A stretch of DNA of 64,000 bases from Arthrobacter sp. MYb213 (GCF_002979915.1 NZ_PCQA01000001.1:496001-560000), one strand, 5' to 3'. Shown: positions 1 to 9,364, counted from the stretch's first letter. Made by a program: numbers and translations. The notes: generated from the sequence alone by a model not told the origin.

Positions 1-318
1 TAGCGGCTCGGTGACTTCCACCTGGTTGGTCAGGTGAATCATGCCCAGCAACGGCAGCGGAAAATCATCGCGTAGCATCAAGGACATCGCCAGCGGGAAA
101 GCCAGCGAATGTACGTAGAGGCTAGGCAATTTACCGTTGGCCGGAGCCTTGACCGCACGGCGAAATTCGCCGAGCTTGTCCCGATCGGCTCTTGCCCCGT
201 GGAAGACCAGCGTCACCTCGGGCAACACCGGGTTCTTACTCTTACGGTTCAGCGTTTTGACTGCGCGCGCATACACCGATCCCATCGACGGGATCGCGGA
301 AACTACCTCGGCACCCAT
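1..318 (-). CDS. MaoC/HtdX-like acyl dehydratase (partial, N-terminal part)
   Basis: About 106 N-terminal residues are present (starting MGAEVVSAIPSMGSVYARAV); the rest lies beyond the left edge. The segment has the look of the N-terminal half of double-hotdog MaoC-like dehydratases, with the stretch HLTNQVEV near the edge, and no catalytic hydratase motif is visible yet. The family hydrates or dehydrates 3-hydroxyacyl thioesters. The ATG lies right after the TAA of the upstream fabG4-like gene (no gap), so the two are probably translated together. The order dehydratase, FabG4-like reductase, thiolase matches mycobacterial htdX-fabG4-fadA2, which is the main basis for the assignment. Confidence 0.75.
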   Translation of the reverse strand, partial: MGAEVVSAIPSMGSVYARAVKTLNRKSKNPVLPEVTLVFHGARADRDKLGEFRRAVKAPANGKLPSLYVHSLAFPLAMSLMLRDDFPLPLLGMIHLTNQVEVTEPL

Positions 319-1656
319 TTAGGCGCCCACTAGCGACTGACCGCAGACGCGCAATGTCTGACCGTTAAGGCCAGCGGCTGCGCCGGAACCAAGGAATCCA
401 ATCGCCTCGGCGACGTCTACCGGCAACCCACCCTGCATGAGCGAAGGCAGCACCAAGCGCGCCACGGTTCGGGTGCCCAGCGGGATCTTTGCGGTCATTT
501 CGGTTTCGATAAAGCCCGGTGCCACGGCGGTGATCGAGCCACCGTTTTCAGCGAATAATGCGGCGCTGGCTCGTACCATGCCGATGACCCCACCCTTACT
601 GGCGGCGTAATTTGTCTGGCCACGGTTACCGGCAATGCCTGAGGTGGAAGCCAGGCTAACTACGCGTAGCCCGGGTAGTTTTGCGGCCAAGAAGACCTCA
701 TTCATGCGTAGCTGCGAGGCGATATTAACTGCGATCACCGAATCCCAGCGGGCGGCATCCATATTTGCCAGTAGCTTGTCCCGGGTGATCCCCGCATTGT
801 GTACTACCAAATCCAGCGAGCCGTGACGGGTCAGCGCGTGATCCATGATTCGTTGGCCAGCATCCTTGGCGGTGACATCTAGCTGCAGCGTCGTGCCACC
901 GACTTGGTTGGCCACCTTTGCCAGCGCGTCGCCGGCCTGTGGCATGTCAACTAAGACCACCTTGGCACCGTCCCGGGCCAAGGTGCGGGCAATCTCCGCG
1001 CCGATACCGCGGGCGGCGCCGGTAACTACGGCGACCTTACCGGCCAGTGGTTTCCGGAAGTCTTCGGGTAGCTCTCCAGCTTCGGTGCGGACGGTCAAAA
1101 ATTGACCATCCACGTAGGCGCTGCGTCCCGAGAAGAAGAAGCGTAGAGCTCCCAATGCGCTCGGGCTGACGATACTAGTGTCGCCGGCTAAGACGATGCC
1201 GTTGGCGGTGGCCCCGCCACGCATTTCGCGTCCTAAGGAACGCATCGCGCCATCAATTCCTTGGCGTACCGCGGCGAGGGCAGGCTCGTCATTTGCCAAC
1301 GCCGGCTTGGAGACGGAAACCACGCGGGCGCCGGGCACCAGTTTGCGTAGTGCAGCGCCGGTGGCAAGCATTAGGGCGGAGAGTTGTTCGGGATGACTCA
1401 GCTCGTCGAGGAGCAATACCAGCCCGCCGAGTTTGCTCTCCCCCGCGTCGTGGCGGCGCACATCCAAGCCCCACGAGACCATCGTGTCACTGAGTTCCTG
1501 AGCGCGGGCGGAGGTGCCTAAGACCAATACCGGACCGGGAAGTAGCGGAGTGTCCACCCCAAAGCGGCGCAGGCGCGGTGGGCGTGGAAGTCCCAGTAGC
1601 TTCGCAAGCTTTTTGGTCATCCCACTGTTTACTAGTTCTAGGTACTTATCAGCCAT
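319..1656 (-). CDS. FabG4-like high-molecular-weight 3-oxoacyl thioester reductase
   Basis: 445 residues, much longer than a normal ~250-residue FabG. Residues ~1-200 form a flavodoxin-like N-terminal domain typical of HMwFabG proteins; residues ~205-445 are a classical SDR domain with the NAD(P) motif TGAARGIG at 212-219, NAG at 287-289, and the catalytic Tyr350/Lys354 pair in NYAASK. The family reduces 3-oxoacyl-CoA or -ACP to the 3-hydroxy compound. The ATG lies directly after the TAA of the thiolase gene, and the dehydratase follows without a gap, so the three form a tight operon able to carry out thiolysis, reduction and dehydration. Direction of flux (degradation or chain building) cannot be read from sequence. 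Confidence 0.88.
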   Translation of the reverse strand: MADKYLELVNSGMTKKLAKLLGLPRPPRLRRFGVDTPLLPGPVLVLGTSARAQELSDTMVSWGLDVRRHDAGESKLGGLVLLLDELSHPEQLSALMLATGAALRKLVPGARVVSVSKPALANDEPALAAVRQGIDGAMRSLGREMRGGATANGIVLAGDTSIVSPSALGALRFFFSGRSAYVDGQFLTVRTEAGELPEDFRKPLAGKVAVVTGAARGIGAEIARTLARDGAKVVLVDMPQAGDALAKVANQVGGTTLQLDVTAKDAGQRIMDHALTRHGSLDLVVHNAGITRDKLLANMDAARWDSVIAVNIASQLRMNEVFLAAKLPGLRVVSLASTSGIAGNRGQTNYAASKGGVIGMVRASAALFAENGGSITAVAPGFIETEMTAKIPLGTRTVARLVLPSLMQGGLPVDVAEAIGFLGSGAAAGLNGQTLRVCGQSLVGA

Positions 1657-2952
1657 TTACTTTCGTGCCTCCAAGATTGCGACAACACCCTGGCCGCCGG
1701 CGGCACACACGGAGATTAGTGCGCGGCCGGAGCCCTTTTCATGCAACATTTTTGCGGTGCTGGCGATCAAGCGTCCGCCGGTGGCGGCGAATGGGTGACC
1801 TGCGGCCAGCGAGGAACCATTCACGTTGAGCTTGGCGCGGTCCACGGTGCCCAGTGGTCCGTCTAGTCCCAGCTTTTCGCGGCAGAATTCTTCGGACTCC
1901 CACGCCTTGAGGGTGGCTAGCACGGTGCCGGCAAAGGCCTCGTGGATTTCGAAGAAGTCAAAATCTTCGAAGCTGAGGTTATTGCGCTTGAGTAGTCGGG
2001 CGGTGGCGTACGCAGGAGCCATCAGCAGGCCTTCGCTGCCGTGGACAAAGTCCACCGCTGCGGCTTCGAAGTCCACGAAGTTCGCCAACATCGGCAGATC
2101 GTTTTCCTGCGCGTAATCTTCACTGCCCAAAAGCACTGCCGAGGCGCCGTCGGTCAGCGGGGTGGAGTTCGCGGCGGTCATTGTGGCCTGCTCCCCTAGC
2201 GACTTGCCGAAGGCTGGCTTAAGCTTTGCCAGCTTGTCCATGGAGGAATCGGCGCGCAGGTTATTATCCTTAGCTAGGCCATTAAACGCGGTGATCAAGT
2301 CATCGAAGAAGCCACGGTCATAGGCGGCTGCAAGATTCTTGTGGCTTGCCAACGCGAGTTCGTCTTGAGCTTCGCGGGTGATGCCCCACGCGTGGGTGGT
2401 GATTGCTTGGTGTTCACCCATCGACATTCCGGTGCGTGGTTCCCCGGTACCCGGAGCGCTGGGCGCGAGGTGTGCCGGGCGGATCTTTGCCAAGGCGCTG
2501 AGCTTGGCCTTGGTGCTGCGTGCCCGTGAAAGTTCCAGCAGGATTGCGCGCAAGGACTCGGAGACCACAATCGGCGCGTCACTGGTGGTATCCACGCCGC
2601 CGCCAATGGCCGAGTCGAGCTGGCCGAGCTTGATCTTATTTGCCAGCGAGCCGATGGCTTCCATGCCGGTGGCGCAAGCCATCTGTACGTCGTAGGCCGG
2701 AGTAGCCGCGTCCAATGAGCTACCCAGCACGCACTCGCGCATCAGGTTAAAGTCCTTGGAGTGCTTGAGTACCGCTCCGCCGGAAACCGCGCCGATGTGC
2801 TGTCCCTGCAGGCCAAAGCGGGCTACGAGGCCTTCCAATGCGGCGGTGAACATGTCCTGATTGGAGACGTTAACGTAGGCGGTGTTTGACCGGGCAAAGG
2901 GAATACGGTTGCCACCGATGATTACCGCGTGGCGCACTGGCTGATCGGCCAT
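1657..2952 (-). CDS. Thiolase (acetyl-CoA C-acetyltransferase, FadA2-like)
   Basis: 431 residues, the usual thiolase length. Nucleophile Cys93 lies in ACATG; the C-terminal motifs GHPFAATGG (His386) and CAAGG (Cys416) complete the catalytic set, so the enzyme looks intact. It should cleave or form 3-oxoacyl-CoA in beta-oxidation or its reverse. First gene of the minus-strand operon with the FabG4-like and MaoC-like genes; its ATG at 2952 faces the divergent TetR gene, and an inverted repeat at 2982-2998 lies between them. Closest known arrangement: fadA2 of mycobacteria. Confidence 0.9.
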   Translation of the reverse strand: MADQPVRHAVIIGGNRIPFARSNTAYVNVSNQDMFTAALEGLVARFGLQGQHIGAVSGGAVLKHSKDFNLMRECVLGSSLDAATPAYDVQMACATGMEAIGSLANKIKLGQLDSAIGGGVDTTSDAPIVVSESLRAILLELSRARSTKAKLSALAKIRPAHLAPSAPGTGEPRTGMSMGEHQAITTHAWGITREAQDELALASHKNLAAAYDRGFFDDLITAFNGLAKDNNLRADSSMDKLAKLKPAFGKSLGEQATMTAANSTPLTDGASAVLLGSEDYAQENDLPMLANFVDFEAAAVDFVHGSEGLLMAPAYATARLLKRNNLSFEDFDFFEIHEAFAGTVLATLKAWESEEFCREKLGLDGPLGTVDRAKLNVNGSSLAAGHPFAATGGRLIASTAKMLHEKGSGRALISVCAAGGQGVVAILEARK

Positions 2953-2981
2953 GGAAGAACTCCTAGGGTTGTGAGAAGTAT

Positions 2982-2998
2982 TACTGTAACCAACAGTA
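2982..2998. promoter_or_regulatory. Candidate TetR operator between divergent fatty-acid genes
   Basis: Perfect inverted repeat TACTGT-N5-ACAGTA in the 64-base divergent gap between the thiolase and TetR genes. A wider GTAAC ... GTTAC pair (2987-3015) surrounds the right part. TetR-family repressors commonly bind such short symmetric sites between their own gene and a divergent target, so autoregulation and control of both arms is inferred. Confidence 0.5.
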
Positions 2999-3016
2999 CA
3001 TGATACTCTGAGTTAC

Positions 3017-3697
3017 GTGAACAAGATCACCCAAGATATCGACGCGGTCACCGATGGTCGTTCGGCCCGCTGGCAGGCGCATCGCAGCCAACGCCATACC
3101 GAGCTACTCAAGCTCGCCCGCAAAGCGGTGCATAAACTGGGTCCACAGGTGTCCATGGAAGACATCGCCGCGCACGCCAAAACCTCCAAACCGGTCTACT
3201 ACCGTTATTTCGGAGATAAGGAAGGGTTGCGCCAGGCGCTGGGCGCGGTAGTTATCGCAGACTTCCGCGATTCCATCATCGCCGCGGGCTTAGCCGAGGG
3301 AGACGAAGCCGGGGCGCTACGCGCAATGGTCACCGCTTACCTGGAGCTAGCCAAGGGCAGCCCGAACCTTTACTTTTTTGTCACCGCCCAAGCTCCGGAT
3401 GTGCTCACCGCACCGGACCGCACGGCAACCGGCTCCCTAGGAGTGCTCAATGCCTTCTTCGACGAGGTCACCGCATTGATGAATGAGCGGCTGACCGCGC
3501 ACCTAGCGGGCAATACGCACAGTGTCTCCAGAGCCACCGGCTTGTGGCCACGCGCCGCCCTCGGGATGATCCGCTCCGCCGGAGAAATCTGGTTGCGTCA
3601 ACCCGAAGGCGAAGACAAAGCAACTTTGAATGAAATGGCCCAGGCCCTCAGCTCCTGGCTCACCCACGGCATCTCCACCACACAACGCAGCGCATGA
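3017..3697 (+). CDS. TetR-family transcriptional regulator
   Basis: 226 residues beginning at a GTG. The N-terminal helix-turn-helix is visible around residues 35-75 (VSMEDIAAHAKTSKPVYYRYFGDKEGL), the classic TetR signature; the C-terminal ~130 residues would be the ligand pocket and dimer domain. It sits between the thiolase operon (divergent) and a large acyl-CoA dehydrogenase gene that begins within its stop region, so an acyl-CoA-responsive repressor of this cluster is the likely role. A -10-like GATACT lies only 9 bases before the GTG, so the leader is very short. Confidence 0.88.
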   Translation: MNKITQDIDAVTDGRSARWQAHRSQRHTELLKLARKAVHKLGPQVSMEDIAAHAKTSKPVYYRYFGDKEGLRQALGAVVIADFRDSIIAAGLAEGDEAGALRAMVTAYLELAKGSPNLYFFVTAQAPDVLTAPDRTATGSLGVLNAFFDEVTALMNERLTAHLAGNTHSVSRATGLWPRAALGMIRSAGEIWLRQPEGEDKATLNEMAQALSSWLTHGISTTQRSA

Positions 3698-3708
3698 AAG
3701 GCACACAA

Positions 3709-5718
3709 ATGAACAGCATCAACGTTAATGCCCTGGCCGAACAGCTTCTTGGCCCCTACGCGGAAATCCGCAAGGCCTCACGCGCTCGCGCCGCGGACCC
3801 GCAGCTACAGCGTGACCCAATGTGGTCCATGGATGAACACCGTGAGCAGGTGTTGCGCCAGCTGAAGGTCTTAGTCGATCAAAAAGCGGTACAGCGCGCC
3901 TTCCCGAAGAAGTTTGGTGGGCTCGATGACCACGGTGGCTCCATCGCCGCGTTCGTGGAACTTGTCGCCGCTGACCCTTCGCTGCAGATCAAGGCCGGCG
4001 TGCAGTGGGGCCTTTTTGCCGGCGCCATCATGCACCTAGGCACCGAGGAACACCACGCCAAGTGGCTCCCGGGCGCAATGAACCTAGATGTACCTGGCGC
4101 ATTTGCCATGACCGAGATCGGTCACGGCTCCGACGTGGCTGCGGTAGCCACCACCGCCACCTATGACCCGGAAACTGAAGAGTTTGTCATCCACACCCCC
4201 TTCGCCGCCGCCTGGAAAGAATTCTTGGGCAACGCTGCCCTGCACGGCACCGCAGCGACGGTCTTCGCGCAGCTGATCACCAACGGGGTAAACCACGGGG
4301 TGCACTGCTTCTATGTGCCGATCCGCAACGAAGACGGCAGCTTCGTCGAGGGCATCGGCGGCGAGGATGACGGGCTGAAGGGTGGACTGAACGGTATCGA
4401 CAACGGCCGTTTGCACTTCACCAACGTACGCATCCCACGCACTAACCTGCTCAACCGCTACGGCGATGTAGCGGTCGATGGCAGCTACAGCTCCCCGATC
4501 TCCTCCCCCGGCCGGCGCTTCTTCACGATGCTCGGCACCCTGGTCCAGGGCCGCGTTTCGCTTGATGGCGCGGCAACTGGCGCCTCGAAGATGGCCCTGC
4601 AGATCGCGGTAACTTACGGCAACCAGCGCCGCCAGTTCAACAGTGTCTCGGATACCGAAGAAACCACGATCTTGGATTACCAGCGTCATCAGCGCCGGTT
4701 GATCACCCGGATGGCACGCACCTACGCCGCGTCTTTTGCGCACGATGAACTTTTGACGAAGTTTGACGCGGTCTTCTCCGGCCGTGAAGACACCGACGAG
4801 GATCGTCAAGATCTAGAAACCCTGGCCGCGGCGCTGAAGCCGTTGAGCACCTGGGATGCACTGGACACCATTCAGGAGTCACGCGAAGCCTGCGGTGGTT
4901 CGGGTTATATCGCCAAGAATCGTTTCACCCAGCTCTACCAAGACCTGGATGTCTACGTGACCTTCGAGGGTGATAACAATGTGCTCTTGCAGCTGGTCGG
5001 CAAGCGTCTGCTCACCGATTACGCTGCGGAATTCCGCAAGCTAGATACCGGTGCAATGGCCCGTTACGTGGCTAAGCAGGTCGGTACCACAGCGCTTTAC
5101 CGTTCGGGGTTGCGCAGCGTGGGTCAGGCCTTCGTGGATGTCTCCGACGAGCGTAAGAGTGCGAACTTCTTCAAGGATCCAGCGAACCAGCGCGAGCTGT
5201 TGACCGACCGGGTCAACGCCAAGGTTGCCGAGGTGGCAAACGCCTTGCGCACGGCAGGCAAGGATAAGGTCAAGGGCGCTAAAGCTTTCAACGAGAATCA
5301 AGAGCTGTTGATTTCGGCCGCTCGTGATCACGGGCAGCTCTTGCGCTGGGAAGCTTTCACCGCGGCACTAACCAAGGTTGAGGATCCAACCACCGCCGAG
5401 GTGTTGACCTGGTTGCGTGATGTCTTCGCGCTGAGCTTGATCGAAGATGACCTGGGCTGGTTCTTGGCCCACGGCCGACTGTCCATGCAGCGTGCGCGCA
5501 CCCTTCCGGGTTACCTCAACCGCCTGCTAGACCGCCTGCGCCCACATGCTCAGGATCTGGTTGACGCGTTTGGATACACCCAGGAGCACCTGCGCGCGGA
5601 GATCTCCACCGGTATCGAGGCCACCCGCCAAGATGAGGCCATGGAGTACTTCCGCAAGCTACGTGCTAGTGACAATGCTCCGGTCAGCGAGAAGTCTTTG
5701 AAGAAGTCCAAGGCGTAA
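3709..5718 (+). CDS. Acyl-CoA dehydrogenase (FadE5-like, long form)
   Basis: 669 residues from the ATG at 3709, preceded by AAAGG at a normal distance; an in-frame ATG at 3694 overlaps the TetR stop as ATGA but has a poorer ribosome site. The protein has the acyl-CoA dehydrogenase flavin-contact segment AMTEIGHGSDV near residue 130, and a C-terminal extension beyond the usual ~390-residue core, as in the ~600-residue FadE5 group. The family oxidises acyl-CoA to 2-enoyl-CoA with FAD. Together with the divergent dehydratase, reductase and thiolase this supplies all four beta-oxidation-type activities. Confidence 0.9.
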   Translation: MNSINVNALAEQLLGPYAEIRKASRARAADPQLQRDPMWSMDEHREQVLRQLKVLVDQKAVQRAFPKKFGGLDDHGGSIAAFVELVAADPSLQIKAGVQWGLFAGAIMHLGTEEHHAKWLPGAMNLDVPGAFAMTEIGHGSDVAAVATTATYDPETEEFVIHTPFAAAWKEFLGNAALHGTAATVFAQLITNGVNHGVHCFYVPIRNEDGSFVEGIGGEDDGLKGGLNGIDNGRLHFTNVRIPRTNLLNRYGDVAVDGSYSSPISSPGRRFFTMLGTLVQGRVSLDGAATGASKMALQIAVTYGNQRRQFNSVSDTEETTILDYQRHQRRLITRMARTYAASFAHDELLTKFDAVFSGREDTDEDRQDLETLAAALKPLSTWDALDTIQESREACGGSGYIAKNRFTQLYQDLDVYVTFEGDNNVLLQLVGKRLLTDYAAEFRKLDTGAMARYVAKQVGTTALYRSGLRSVGQAFVDVSDERKSANFFKDPANQRELLTDRVNAKVAEVANALRTAGKDKVKGAKAFNENQELLISAARDHGQLLRWEAFTAALTKVEDPTTAEVLTWLRDVFALSLIEDDLGWFLAHGRLSMQRARTLPGYLNRLLDRLRPHAQDLVDAFGYTQEHLRAEISTGIEATRQDEAMEYFRKLRASDNAPVSEKSLKKSKA

Positions 5719-5729
5719 GTTCACTTCAG

Positions 5730-5760
5730 GGCCGCGGCTACCTACTTGGTGGTCGCGGCC
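5730..5760 (+). terminator. Terminator after acyl-CoA dehydrogenase
   Basis: GGCCGCG ... CGCGGCC stem followed by TTTG. It overlaps the 3' end of the convergent DUF1648 gene, so both transcripts may stop here. Confidence 0.5.
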
Positions 5761-6776
5761 TTTGCCGTATCAAGTAGTCGATAAGCGTTGATCAGTGCAC
5801 AGATTCGGCTAGCCGTAGCGACGTCCGGCATCGAGATGATCTGCTGTTGGTAGTAGCCCATATCGATCACAACAGCCGGCCCATTGCCGGTCAGAAATCC
5901 CTTATGCGAGATGTCCGAGCGGTAGCCGAATCCACCGTATTCCAGAGCCCTTACGTCTTTAACGTGCACGGCTTTGATATCCGAGTACTCCAACTTCATG
6001 ACCTTGAAGCATTTGGAAGCCACTATCCGTGTGCCTTGTCCGTCGACTTCAAAGACTCCAGCAAAGAAAAACCAGTAGCACAGGCCGGCAGCCAGAGAGC
6101 CGAATATCACCACGAATTGGTCAGCGTACCAACCGATCAGCATCAGTGATATTGCAACCGCTGCAATCAACAAACGCGCTCCAGTTACTTTTAGCTTGAC
6201 CTGCGTTTTCTCGTTGCGCTGCGCGAGCTGTGCTTGGCTAAGTGCCACAGCAGAGGTCGGGTCGTTAGCTTCCAGATCCGCGGCGATAATCTCGCGTGAT
6301 TGTTCGTGAATGACTTCCCGCGGACGGTAAGCGAAGAATACGACGAGGCCCAACAGCGCGGACCCGATCAAAGATAGTGCAAGCGTCAGCCCGTGCACCG
6401 AGGCGGACTGGGTATTGTCAAGACCCAATTGGCCCACAACCAAGGCAATACTCAAACCGTTGATCATCAGTCCAAGCACTACCGCGAATCCGAGACCAAT
6501 CCGGGCCAGCATGATCGACTGAATGCGGGTCATGATCGCCGCGCAGCCGATAGCTCCGGCAACAAATACCGAGAAAAAGCTCATCGCCAGCACGTGACCT
6601 AAGAGAGAGTCATAATCATCGACCTCGCCGCGGCCATTCCAGTGCGTCGCGAGTTCCGCCGGCAATTGCTCCCTGACCGAAAACATCCAGACGCCTGCCA
6701 ACAAGGCAAGCAGCACTAGTCCACCAATAATGCCGATGATCCAATTGCGGTTATATGTCCGGTCTTCTTCGAACAC
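5742..6776 (-). CDS. DUF1648 membrane protein with C-terminal PH-like domain
   Basis: 344 residues. An N-terminal transmembrane helix is followed by LPAELATHWNGRGEVDDY, the extracellular signature of DUF1648; three to four further helices lie between ~60 and 155 and another pair at ~200-245. The C-terminal ~100 residues (FEVDGQGTRIVASK onward) resemble the bacterial PH-like domains often found after membrane helices. DUF1648 proteins are related to the SdpI immunity/signalling family but function is unknown for most. A second, smaller DUF1648 gene lies at 8852-9364. Confidence 0.75.
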   Translation of the reverse strand: MFEEDRTYNRNWIIGIIGGLVLLALLAGVWMFSVREQLPAELATHWNGRGEVDDYDSLLGHVLAMSFFSVFVAGAIGCAAIMTRIQSIMLARIGLGFAVVLGLMINGLSIALVVGQLGLDNTQSASVHGLTLALSLIGSALLGLVVFFAYRPREVIHEQSREIIAADLEANDPTSAVALSQAQLAQRNEKTQVKLKVTGARLLIAAVAISLMLIGWYADQFVVIFGSLAAGLCYWFFFAGVFEVDGQGTRIVASKCFKVMKLEYSDIKAVHVKDVRALEYGGFGYRSDISHKGFLTGNGPAVVIDMGYYQQQIISMPDVATASRICALINAYRLLDTAKAATTK

Positions 6777-6859
6777 GACGACCTCTCGTGAAATTTGCCC
6801 AATGAGGCATGAATTATCTAGCTACCAGATTTAAGGTTACCAAATCAGCAGGGAACCCT

Positions 6860-7264
6860 CTATCGATTACTGGAATCAAGGGCGAGAATTTCGATCCTAT
6901 TGCCAAACGGGTCACGGCAGTGGAACCGCTGGTAACCCTCGAAGCTATGCCGTTCCACCCAGGACAGCTCGTACCCACCCACTTCAATCCGTCGGGCCAT
7001 CGCTTCTAATCCAGCAATATTCTCGACGAGAAATGCCGGATGCGCCTTGTCGCTCGGGACAAAGCCCGGATCCAAACCAAGATGAACTTCGGCGAGCACG
7101 CGGTCGCCTTCAAGCTTTCGAAACCAGCACCCTCCGCGCTGCTGCAACGATGGAGGTTTGGGCACCTCGGTGAGCCCTAAACCGTCTACATAAAAATTGC
7201 GAGCAAGCGCTTCTTTTTCTGATCCCATCGAAAGCTGTACATGATGCAAGAACAACTTGTTCAC
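6860..7264 (-). CDS. VOC (glyoxalase/bleomycin-resistance fold) protein
   Basis: 134 residues, one VOC module pair. It begins LFLHHVQLSM, with the metal-position His in the first strand, and ends RFHCRDPFGNRIEIL, the second-half signature with Glu. The substrate cannot be assigned; members include isomerases, dioxygenases and antibiotic-binding proteins. It stands alone between a DUF1648 gene and an oppositely directed HNH gene. Confidence 0.8.
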   Translation of the reverse strand: MNKLFLHHVQLSMGSEKEALARNFYVDGLGLTEVPKPPSLQQRGGCWFRKLEGDRVLAEVHLGLDPGFVPSDKAHPAFLVENIAGLEAMARRIEVGGYELSWVERHSFEGYQRFHCRDPFGNRIEILALDSSNR

Positions 7265-7413
7265 CGTCCTATCAATTGATGATTTACGCCAAGTTTGTCA
7301 CGCAGGTTTTTGGTAATCACCCTTGCGACCTGACCATAAAAGAATATAGCTGCTTGTCCACAGACAGTTCCCGGGGAGCCTAAAAAGTCGGTCCAACGGC
7401 GTAAAGTGAAACT

Positions 7414-8706
7414 ATGTACGAAGAAGAATACACACCAGACAAGGAGTTCGAAGCTCCACCACCCACGAGACCCCCTACCTCCGTGGTACTCGATTGCACC
7501 GCGCTCAGCGAGCAGGAGATAGATGACGGCATCGACCATGCCATCGCTCGCCATGATAATTCTTTACTCGCCCAGTATATTGACGAGATTGAACGTCGCA
7601 AGGCTAGCTTTTGTGCCAAGCAGGCCAGAATGGCTTACTTTTACGAGAAGCAAATAGTCCGCCAAAATGAAGACCGCGGAGTGCACATACACCGGAGTGA
7701 ACGAGGCGCCGCAGCGGCCGTTGCCATCAACCGTCGGCAAAGTACCAATGGGGCCTGTAGTTATCTCAGAGCTTGTCGGATTCTTCTCGAAGACACCCCA
7801 AACCTCTACGATTGGTTTGCCCGCGGCCATCTGACGGAGCGTCAGATCAAAGCCATTACCGAACCTCTTGAAGAAGTTGATGCGAATGGCCGTCGTGAAT
7901 TTGACGCGATTTTCGCTGACCACACAGATATGTTTGAGAATCTTGGCGTGCGGGCCATTAGCGACCTCGTTAGAAAATTCACTGAGCGCTTTCAAAGCAG
8001 TGAAAAGGCCGTCAAGATTGAAGATGAAGCCGCGAAACGTTATGTCCGCTTCCGCAAGAGCAAGGACTGCGTCATGCTCAGCGGGAAGCTGCCCTTAGTC
8101 GAAGGTATCGCCTTAGCAAAGTCGATCAAAAAACGGGCCAAGGCGATCTTCCGCTTGGGCAACGACCCACGCACCAAGCAACAGCTCCAGGCCGACATGC
8201 TGATCTGCAGTCAATTAGAAGGTTTTCCGCCGAAAGTTCCGCTGTTCTTGGACGTCAAACTCATCATGACCGACAAGACACTGTTTGCAGGCAGTCATGA
8301 GCCGGCAAACCTACCGGGCTACGGAATCGTACCGGCGCAATACGCTCGTGAACTAGTCGCTGGGGCGAAGGTGGACCTCGAAGATCCATTCCACCTGACG
8401 CTGAAAGACGATGAATTGAACCGTAGAATTTTCACTTTCCCGGAAATTCAGAGGATCTACACCGCACCCGGCAATCAAGACCTCATTGCCATGGACTCAA
8501 AAGCTCGTGAATTCCCTGAGTCACTTAAAGAGTTCATCCGAATTCGCGATTCCCATTGCATGACGCCTTATTGTGACGGTGTTCCCGAAGAGATCGACCA
8601 CGTAGTGCAACGCCATCTGAATGGACCAACCTCGGTACATAACTCCGGCTATAGGTGCCGCTTTTGCAACTTGGCGAAAGAGCTGCCGGGTTGGTACGAA
8701 AAGTAG
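7414..8706 (+). CDS. DUF222 / HNH endonuclease domain protein
   Basis: 430 residues. The long N-terminal part, with the helical core QSTNGACSYLRACRILLEDT near 110-130 and GHLTERQIKAI near 140, is the DUF222 module seen in many copies in actinobacterial genomes. The C-terminus carries an HNH-type zinc nuclease: HCMTPYC near 385, EIDHVVQ near 398 and CRFCN near 420. Whether these proteins act in recombination, mobile DNA or defence is not settled. No inteins or mobile element ends are visible nearby. Confidence 0.85.
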   Translation: MYEEEYTPDKEFEAPPPTRPPTSVVLDCTALSEQEIDDGIDHAIARHDNSLLAQYIDEIERRKASFCAKQARMAYFYEKQIVRQNEDRGVHIHRSERGAAAAVAINRRQSTNGACSYLRACRILLEDTPNLYDWFARGHLTERQIKAITEPLEEVDANGRREFDAIFADHTDMFENLGVRAISDLVRKFTERFQSSEKAVKIEDEAAKRYVRFRKSKDCVMLSGKLPLVEGIALAKSIKKRAKAIFRLGNDPRTKQQLQADMLICSQLEGFPPKVPLFLDVKLIMTDKTLFAGSHEPANLPGYGIVPAQYARELVAGAKVDLEDPFHLTLKDDELNRRIFTFPEIQRIYTAPGNQDLIAMDSKAREFPESLKEFIRIRDSHCMTPYCDGVPEEIDHVVQRHLNGPTSVHNSGYRCRFCNLAKELPGWYEK

Positions 8707-8851
8707 AATACTCGATTCCGCATTCCATCGTGATCAACACCGGAGACGGGCGGACGTATCGCTCGCTGGCTCCGCCAGCCACAGGCATTGTGCGAGAATT
8801 CGACCCGCCGGCGAACGTGCCGCCCCGCGAGTAAGAAATCTTTACTGACAC

Positions 8852-9364
8852 CTATTCTGTCGGTTGTTGACGAGCTTGAAGTTCTTCCAATTGCCCTTTG
8901 GGCAGCGCCACCACGTAAATGATCGAGGCAAGAATAAAGACGATCACGAACGACAAAAGCCCCAAGCCCACACTTTGAGAACTGGTGCCGTTTGACTCCA
9001 CACCTAGGGTGCTCATAACCGAGCCCAGCCCAACACCGAGCACAGCATAGGCGAAAGCTTCAACGCTAATCACGATGGCCTTTTCTACCTGGTACCAATG
9101 GCCCGCGACTAAGAAACCTCGCGCCGTTATTCCGCCAACAACAAAAGATACAGCGGCGATAACTGCGCAAACCACCAGCATCCGCAAAGCGGATCCGTAA
9201 CCGACACCATCGGGTCCCATATGGATTGCAACGTGTCCGGGAATAAAAGGGCTGGCCAGCCAATAGCCGACGAAGGTCAGCACAAGGGCCAAAACTGGAG
9301 CAACGAGAAAAAGACGACGAGTGCCGGCAGGACAACTTAGCTTTTCGTTTGCGCTACTTGGCAA
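8852..9364 (-). CDS. DUF1648-type small membrane protein
   Basis: 170 residues, starting at a TTG preceded by a strong GGAAGGCGGA ribosome site. Four predicted membrane helices (about 18-35, 60-80, 95-120, 130-155). The segment PGHVAIHMGPDGVGYGS after the first helix matches the DUF1648 external loop pattern. Its function is unknown. Confidence 0.65.
   Translation of the reverse strand: MPSSANEKLSCPAGTRRLFLVAPVLALVLTFVGYWLASPFIPGHVAIHMGPDGVGYGSALRMLVVCAVIAAVSFVVGGITARGFLVAGHWYQVEKAIVISVEAFAYAVLGVGLGSVMSTLGVESNGTSSQSVGLGLLSFVIVFILASIIYVVALPKGQLEELQARQQPTE

Noticed and set aside
4084-4809. 241-codon open frame antisense to the acyl-CoA dehydrogenase
   Set aside because: It mirrors the codon pattern of the real gene, has no ribosome site and no domain.
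7261-7554. 97-codon minus-strand frame over the start of the HNH gene
   Set aside because: Overlaps a well-supported gene and its promoter, and shows no domain.
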